DNA of 64,000 nt, from assembly GCA_051294375.1 (NCBI GenBank), contig CM119269.1, forward strand, positions 22,307,808-22,371,807. The letters run 5' to 3'. This document shows positions 24,288 to 33,353 of the stretch, piece after piece. The position numbers and the translations under genes are program-made. The first letter of the stretch is position 1; each line of letters opens with the position of its first letter. This stretch comes from Paraspadella gotoi. Taxonomy: Eukaryota > Chaetognatha. Under the pieces are notes generated by a model. The model saw nothing but the letters and a program-made list of their open reading frames with translations, had not been told where the DNA came from and did no database searches.

Positions 24288-26992
24288 GAGATGAGAAGAG
24301 AAGAGATGAAAGAGAAGAGAGAAGAAGAGAATTTGATAGATAATGAAATATTCAACGTAAAGACTAACAAGCCTCATCGCTATTTAAATACCTAAACAAT
24401 AATTTTATCTGGTTTATTATCACAGTCAGCAAAAAGATAGAACAAAGATGCATAACGCATTAAAAAGAAACGAAATTAATTAAACTAAGACTCGAAACAG
24501 CAATTTATCTCATCAAATTCGATCGAGATTCAAAAAAACAAAAAAACTCATCGACATTTCTCCTTCTTGGCTTCGGTCCTCAACGGCGCATGCTGCAGAA
24601 CCGTCGCCGGTCTCCATTGGCCTAAAAGTTCCACCAACACTCTTTGTCCGGCTTCCGTCAGATGGAGAGGGAGATAAGCGAAGCAGAGGCTTTTCTGGGT
24701 CATGTGACCAAAAGCCCCGGACGTCACGTGACCGACGACTCGATCCTCGAACCAAACGGATTCGAACCCGTGACAATCTGGACCGTTTCTAAGGAGGGCG
24801 AGTAACATTTGTAAAATATTTTTCTCTTTTTTCCATTATCATATCTCTTTTTCCATTATAATTTCCGTTTCCTTTTTCACTTTTTAATTGCCCTTTTTCA
24901 TTTTAATTTTCCATTTTCATATTATATTTCCCTTTCAGATTTTCCCTTTACATTTCCCTTTTTTATTTCCATTTCCGTATTTTATCCTTCTTCACTTTTC
25001 ACCTGAATTCGGTTCGACTTCCATCATAACCAGTTTTCTCTTTAATCCTGCGTCAAGGATTTTTTTTAACGCAGATTTTCCTGAAATATTTTTTAAATTT
25101 ACAAATGATTAAATTTGTGTCTTCCCCCACAACCACCCGCAACCCAAGACCCACTTCCCCGACCCCAGCCCTTCTCACTCACCCACAAACTCCGCCTTCT
25201 TCTCCATCATGACAAAATCCTCCAACCCGCCTTCAAATGGATTCGTATCCAAAGAGATGTCGAAGCCCGACCTCCTCAACCCTTTCTCCAGCCGCATCGA
25301 CTCCAGAGCCAAAGCCCCGAAGTCTCTCAGCCCGCCAAACTCCTCGCCCGCTTCCTTCAAGGCAAAGAAGACTTTCTCCGCGTCGGCGAAGGGGACGAGG
25401 ATCTCCCAGCCAAGTTCGCCCGTGTATGAGAGTCGAGTGGCTCGACAACGTATGCCGCCGCTGTCTCCGCCGATAACAACCCGCTTGGAGGTCATAAAGG
25501 GCCAACCCTTTGAGCTGACGTCGTCGGGGATCAGTTTGGAGAGAAGGTCCCGGGATCGAGGCCCGGCCAGACCGATGATGGCTAATTGATCGGTATGATT
25601 GACGAGTTCAACTCTCCAGGGGACAGTGGAGCCAGACAGTCTGCGGACGGATCCGAGGTGACCTCTGGCGAGCGTCTGCAGCCATCGAAGGGCGTGGCCT
25701 TCAGCTTTGGCGTCGGCGATGAGAAGAAATTCTGTGTCGTTGATGTTGATGATCGTGACTTCGGAATAGACTTTGCCCTGAAGGAATGTTTAAAGGGTTA
25801 ATGTTATTTACTAAAGATTTGAAGAGACAGTAATAATTGTTATGTGTTAATGACAGAACCGTTCAATGTAAGCAGTCCCTGAGCTTCGGATCAGGCTGTA
25901 ACACCATGTTACAGGCTGGTTAAGCGCCCCGTCCCTCTTAACTGCTAGGCGGTCACCGGGCTAGAACCCCGGACCTTTGGGTTGGGAGGCGAATGACTTG
26001 CCTCCGGCACCAACGGCCGCTGATGAACGGTTGGCGGATTTTAATCCATTATAGATTTAGATATTAATAATTTATAAAGCGATTCTTCTGACAGTTTGGG
26101 TTGATTCTAAATCAATTGGTCATCCATTTGGGAAAATATATCGGGCTTTACAAATTTTTCAAATAATTTTAAAAAAGTACACAGGTTAATACACTTTTTG
26201 ACAGTTTTCCACACATTTCGTGACAATTTTTAATAATTATTAGGATTTTTTTAACATTCTTCGCCTATTTTTGCCATCTTATAAATTTTTTAGTCAATTT
26301 TGAACATTTTTTAACAATAAACTTAGCAAAAAATTCTGAAATATAAACAAAATATTAAACTTTTACCATCGGCGTCAACATATGCGCGACTCTGCATTTT
26401 CCCGGCGCCGGAATCTTATTCCCAACGACGCCGTCGAGAAATTCCATCGCGTCGACGCCGACGACGCCGATTTTCGTCATCGGCGTCAAATCCACGACGC
26501 CGACGCCGGTGGTCACGTGACTGACTTCATCTCTCACGGCCTCGAACCAATTGTGACGCCGGAAAGAAGGCTCGAACCCGCGTGCCGTCTCGGTCGCGAA
26601 CCAATGCGGTCGTTCCCAGCCGGCGTGGAACCGGGTCTCGGCTCCGGCGGCCGATAAGACCCGGGCCAGGGGCGATCGCCGCCAAGTCGGTCGACCCGCG
26701 GGACGATCGTCCTCGGGCCAAACAATGCGGTTGTTGAAGCCGTAGCTATTGTTAATGAAACATAAATGATCGAAAATGATATTTATTTACATAATTTGAA
26801 TAAACAATAAGTAAATGATATGAAATAAATATATATAAATATATATTAATACATAAATAAATAAATAATTACGAAAAAGTTTGAAATAGTCAACAACGAT
26901 TTTATTTATACAATTAAAATCGTTGTTGAACTATTTCAAACTTTTTCCTAATTTACAACACAACAAAGAAAGGATTTCACATAATAATAATA

Positions 26993-27064
<72 letters not shown>

Positions 27065-28170
27065 GAAAAACATCGATTTGGGAAACAGTGCTAATTTTAT
27101 TTAGACCATGCATTCAAACCATTTAGCTGGTTCATTATTCAAGGCCAGAGAAATTGTGGTGAGGTAAAAAAATTATTTACAAATAAGAGAAGGTGAGAGG
27201 AAGAGGAGGAGACTCAGAGAGAGGAGAAAGAGAGAGAGAGAGAGAAACTTTCAACCAAAAAGGGATTAATCCCTCATTCCCCTCCCCCCCTTGTTCTTCG
27301 TCCGGGATGTAGGTGGTCCAGGATTGGCTTTCATGCATCTGTTTTCACGTATGCTCCTTTGTCTTCGTTGAGCCCTTTGCTGGTCCACAATCAAAATGAC
27401 GAATCCAAAGAGCTTCTTCCACTCTTAGATGGTGCTTGAGCATTCTTTGGTTTTTTGATCGTGGCTGAGAGATGATTTCAGGTTCCCAGATGAAAGGGGC
27501 ATCGCAATGCTCTCGATGTTGTGTCAAGCCGGAATGACGCCAATTACCCAACTCGGCTGCTCTTTTGTGTTCTGCCGTTCGAGTTTCAAAACTACAACAG
27601 CGTTTTCTCCAATGTATCGAGCCTTAGGAGAGCAAGAGCAATGAAAGCTATAGATTCCGCGTCCATTTTTTGGCGACGGCTTTGTTTTGTTTGGGGCGCA
27701 GAGGATGTTTGCCAGCGTCTGTCCGCTCCTGCTAAAGAGTGATGCTCCTGCCTTTTTAAAAGCTCTTTGCAGTTGTTGGGTGATACCTGGAAGGTATGGA
27801 AGTGTAGCATAAGGGCGGAGTTCATATTTTGTGTCGTTATGGAAAGGCAGTTCAGCAAAAAGGTTTGCTACAGTTGGTTGTTGTTGTGATCGTTGTAGTA
27901 CGTCTTGTTGTTGCTGTAGTTGTTTTCGGCTTTTATCTGATGGATGGTATTCATCAGTAATTTTTTGTAAAGTCTTTCTGAGTCTCCTCCTCTTCCTCTC
28001 ACCTTCTCTTATTTTTAAATAATTTTTTACCTCACCACAATTTCTCTGGCCTTGAATAATGAACCAGCTAAATGGTTTGAATGCATGGTCTAAATAAAAT
28101 TAGCACTGTTTCCCAAATCGATGTTTTTCTTTATCAAACTACTCGGTGCATGAGATGACACTTAACAATC

Positions 28171-28228
<58 letters not shown>

Positions 28229-30214
28229 TATAATTTTACTTAATGATCGAGAAATATATCAGTATATTACGCCCTCTTTGGTATTTCAATCATTGACGTA
28301 GATACTAGATATGTAGATATTAAACATTAGAATGATCTAGAAAAGAGAATAAAAGCGGCCATCAAAAAGAACATACATAGTGGTTCAGACAGACCATTGA
28401 AATCCAACATAACAAATGGATAAAACTCTACTAGTGAATATAGAAAATGGGTGATTATATTATTTAATTATTAATGTAACCATAAACCAACGTACTCTTT
28501 GTAAAAACTATGAAAATTGAGAAACTCAATCTCATTCAAAACTGACTCCCACTTACCCTTCTCGAACTTTTGCCAAGACGAATCCTGGATCGGCCCAAGA
28601 CCCGAATCGGTTGGGGTCAGTCTCGGTGAGGTCCATGGGCGGCTCGCCTCGGGTCATCCAATCCGCGAGGTACTTACCCACCCCGCCGCACTGAGCGATG
28701 CCGTAGGCGAAGCCGAGGGCGACCCAATAGTTGGGTAGTGGATGGTAAGGCCCGAGGAGGGGAAGGTGATCGGGTGAGTAGGTTATGGGGCCTGATATAA
28801 AAAAGTGGGCAGGGGGTGGGAGATGATTAATTAATCGGTTTAAATCAATCAACCAGGAAGTTAATCTGTTTAATTAGTCAATCAAAATCTAGATCTGTCA
28901 GTCAAAGACAATCGACTATTCAAATTGATCCATCAGAAATTTAAGTGAGTCAATCAAATTGAATCTATATTCACCGGCGATGACGTTCTGAATCTTTCCT
29001 TCGACCAAACAAGGAAATCTTTCCATGGCTTTTTCCAAATTTTCCTCGATTCGATCCAAATTTGGCGGGAAAAGTTCTTTGCCGAAACCGAGGGGCACGC
29101 CCACTTTGTACCAATCGTCCAAAACGCGAGTTTTGTCCGCGGTTTCGTACGGACCGACGATGAGACCCTTCCGTTCCATTCTGTCACGATGGTTTTAATT
29201 AAATTAACTAATTTTTAATTTGAAATGATTTTTAATGTAGTGAAGAAAAAATAGTTTGGTAGGGAAGTCTTGTTGGAAGAATGAATGAGGTAATGAGTGA
29301 AAGAATAAGTAAATCAATAAATTAGTTAAATAAACAAATAAATAATTGAAAGAATAAATGAGTCAATCAATCAATATATCGGTCAGTCAATCAATCAATC
29401 AACTCACCTCAACGAATAAGATCCTTCCAAATCCCTCATCACCGGAATCTCTCTTTCCAACGACTCCACATCTGCGATTGTCTGAGTCACGATGTACTGA
29501 TGATCGACGGCGGCCAACGGGAGATCGATTCCCGCCAAACGGCCGACCTCTCGACCCCAAAATCCGGCCGCGTTGACGACCCGCTTGGCGAGGAGCGTTC
29601 CCCGGGGAGTCGAGATGCTCCAAGAGCCGTTTTCGTGGAGGAGTGTTTGCAGGACGGGCGTCTTGTAGGCGGTACAAGGGGGGGGGGTTAAACAATAGTT
29701 AAGACAGAAAAACATTCTATAAAAACCGGCCAGAAAAAAGTTTAAAAAATAATGTTAAAAACAAGCCAACAAACAGGCCTGTGGGCCACAATTAAGAGAG
29801 CTAAACTTCCAGGCGGAATAACAGATGGCAAAATAGATTAATAGATAGAAATCAAAAGACAGCTTGCAATTTTATTGACAGACAGACAGTTAGTCAGACA
29901 TCTCTCCCCCAACCTGTTGATAAATCTCGACTCCCCTCATTTTCGCTCCTTTCGCCAACGACATCGTCAATGAATTTGGATCAACGTGTCCGTCGCCAGG
30001 ATTAAAGATCCCGCCGAGGATCCCTTCCGCCTCGATGATCGGGCACAACCGGACGATCTCCTCGGGAGAGACGAGTCGTTGCTCGGCCTCGTGCCAACCG
30101 TGACGCGACATCTGGTGGAGCATCTCGTCGAAGCGTTGGGGCGTTGTGGCGAGACGGACGCTGCCCGGGGAGTGGATGCCGATTTGCTGTTGGGTGGAGG
30201 TGTTGGGGGTGTAG

Positions 30215-30245
<31 letters not shown>

Positions 30246-33200
30246 CTGAATTGAAAAAACATTGAGCTTGGGTAATATCGCGTCATTATATGAAATGGGT
30301 GAAATAAACAAGATTTTTAAAAAATAAACATTAAATACATTAATTAAATAAAAAGAGAGTAAATAAGCTTTTTTGCCGCTGACTTTGCAATTACATTTAA
30401 ATTGGAACTTATTATTTTTAGGCTGTTGATCATTTATCATAAGTTATATTTTATTTCTTGTCTATCTTTATTACCTTACAAAGCCGCTCATAATCAATTC
30501 TAAAAAGGAAATATTTGTCAGAACAGTTAAAATAGTTTCAGTAAAGAAATTAAGATTTACAAAAGAGTATTTTATCTAATATCATTTACTTTTTTAGCTT
30601 ATAAAAAAATTTAATCGCCCCCCTTAAAGAAAATAGGAAAGCAAAACCCATTAACAATTTTTATTAATACTTGAAAACGTCAAAAGCCAACCCTCCCCCA
30701 GAGGGAAATGAAAAATTGAAAACCAACTCCCTTAAAAAAAGAAGAAAACCGGCCTTATTTTCCAAAATAGCCTCTTTTCAGCTAAAAATTTAAAATTAAA
30801 TTTAAAAATTAAATAAAAACATTAAAATTATTAAAAATGAATATAATAATGATTAAAGATTATGGTTAAGGATTAGTGTTAATATGAGGGATTAGTTTTT
30901 AAAGATTAGGGTTAAGAAAAATTGTTCTAGATTAAGGTTAATGATTAAGGTTTAAGATTAATTTAAATATTTTATAAAATATTAAAATTTAGCAAACAAA
31001 AAGATTATATCTAAAAAATATTAAAATGTAATATTAACAAATCAAAAAAAAATTTAAATTTAATATTAACAAATCCAAAGAAATGCGGCGCTTTCGGAAA
31101 ATAGCGCCAAAAAAACCTGTCCCGTCTCTCTCTCTATCTCTCTCCAAAAATGAATGGAGTAATGATGAATCCTTTTCATGTTGACTCCCGGGTTGAAGAA
31201 GCTGGCTGAGCCTGCTGCGTGCCAGGTGCTGCCTGAAGTCAGTTCAGTTTTCTCGAGGAGGGCAACCTGTGTGTGGAGAGTGGGAGGGGGAGAGAGGGAG
31301 AGGGAGAGAGAGAGAGAGAGAAAGGGAGAATGTTAGAAAACAGTCGATATTTTATTATCAAAAACAATGGGAACAATTTGACGCAGGTGAAATCCCACTA
31401 TCCTATCTCACTATCCCATCTCACTATCCTATTTGACTATCCCATCTCACTATCCCATCTCACTATCCCACTTACCCTTTACCTCAAATCTTACAAACGC
31501 GAATCTCACTATCCCATCTTACTATCCCATCTAACTGTCCCATATGACTATCCCATCTCACTATCCTATTTTACAATCCTATCTAACTATCCCATCTTAT
31601 TATCCCATCTCACTATCCTATATAACTATCTCATTTTACTATCCCATTTCACTATCCTATTTTACTATCCCATCTCACTATCCCATTTTACTTTCCTATT
31701 TCACTATCCTATTTTACTATCCCATCTCACTATCCCATCTTACTATCCCAATTCACTATCCATCTCACTATCCTATTTCACTATCCCATCTTACTATCCC
31801 ATCTCACTATCCATTTCACTATCCCATCTTACTATCCCATCTCACTATCCCATCTCACTATCCCATTTCACTATCCCATCTTACTATCCCATCTCACTAT
31901 CCCATCTCACTATCCCATTCACTATCCCATCTTACTATCCCATCTCACTATCCATTTCACTATCCCATATCACTATCCCATCTCTCACTATCCCATTTCA
32001 CTATCCCATCTTACTATCCCATCTCACTATCCCATCTCACTATCCCATCTTACTATCCAATCTCACTATCCCATCTCACTATCCATCTTACTATCCCATC
32101 TCACTATCCCATCTCACTATCCCATTTCACTATCCCATAATACTATCCCATCTCACTATCCCATCTTACTATCCCATCTCACTATCCCATCTCACTATTC
32201 CACATACCCCAAATCTTACAAAAGCGAATTCTGTCTTATTATATTTTCTTTGCCTATCCCGTAATTAAACTATTCAATCAAAAATTCATCAGGACAATAC
32301 AGTTTCTTTACCTCATTTAAAAAGTGAGTCATTCCTTCGCCCTCTTTAACTTACCTTCTTAACCCCCGCTTTGGCCAAATGGTAAGCGAGACTGACTCCG
32401 ACGCAGCCGCCGCCGACGACTACCACTTCGAAGTCTGAAGGAATCGAGTCGCGGCTTCCGATCCGACGGGACGGTTGAACTGGACAGGTTTTCGTTTTTA
32501 AATCATTTACATTATATAAAATGAATTAAATAAACTATTTGTTAAATATTTGAGTCTTTGATTAATTATGTAAATGAAAAAAATATTTTCAAGGTATAGG
32601 CATGTTTATTTAGTTAGGGTTAGGGTATATTTTAGTATACGTTTAATAGTTATTACGTAAAAAAAGTTTGTATTTCTTGTGTACTTATGTTATGGTAAAC
32701 TATTAATTCAATTCATCTCAATACAAAACTTAAAAGCGACTGCATATTTTATAAATTATTTTTTCTATCAATCCTTTTATAAAAATATTTTTACCTGAGA
32801 GAAACGTGAATTGTTTGACATTTTCACAATCGTTCACAAGACGTGAGACCGAAACTTTTCTGTGAACGGATGGCAGAGAGTGCTCTCTAAAGGCACGGCT
32901 AAGGGCACGACTCAAGGCAAAGCCCAAGGCACGGCTCAAGGCAGGGCTCCTTAACTGGACCCTTTGTCCGAGATTTAGCCGAATCATTTTTATCGAAGTG
33001 AAACGATCAGCGGAGTTTAACCGGACGAACGTATGAAAGGATGTCGACGAGCCGCTTCGGGTAGAAGGGGTACACCTCCCAAAGCCCGACTTGGAAAGAT
33101 TTCGAAGCGCGGATTCTATTTGTAAAACGGATCACGAGGGCACCTGGGCTCAGAGGCGAACTTAAAGCAGAACGAAAAAAAAAAGACAAAATAATTTAAT

Positions 33201-33292
33201 TTAATTACTACGAACTCGGAAAAAGTACAACATCTATAAATGCATTAACGATTTCGGTGTTTTGTTTAAAAAGAGAAAGAACATTGAACATT

Positions 33293-33353
<61 letters not shown>

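Noticed and set aside
24755-24775. Perfect Pol III B-box wording (GGGTTCGAATCC) on the minus strand
   Set aside because: It lies inside the last DMGDH coding exon (Gly-Phe-Glu-Ser) with no A box or cloverleaf; chance match. The same holds for GCGGGTTCGAGCC near 26570.
31273-32268. Open frame of 331 residues with a repeating Ser-His-Leu-Thr-Ile-Pro pattern
   Set aside because: Encoded by the 13-base CTATCCCATCTCA minisatellite in a DMGDH intron on the opposite strand to that gene. No other support.
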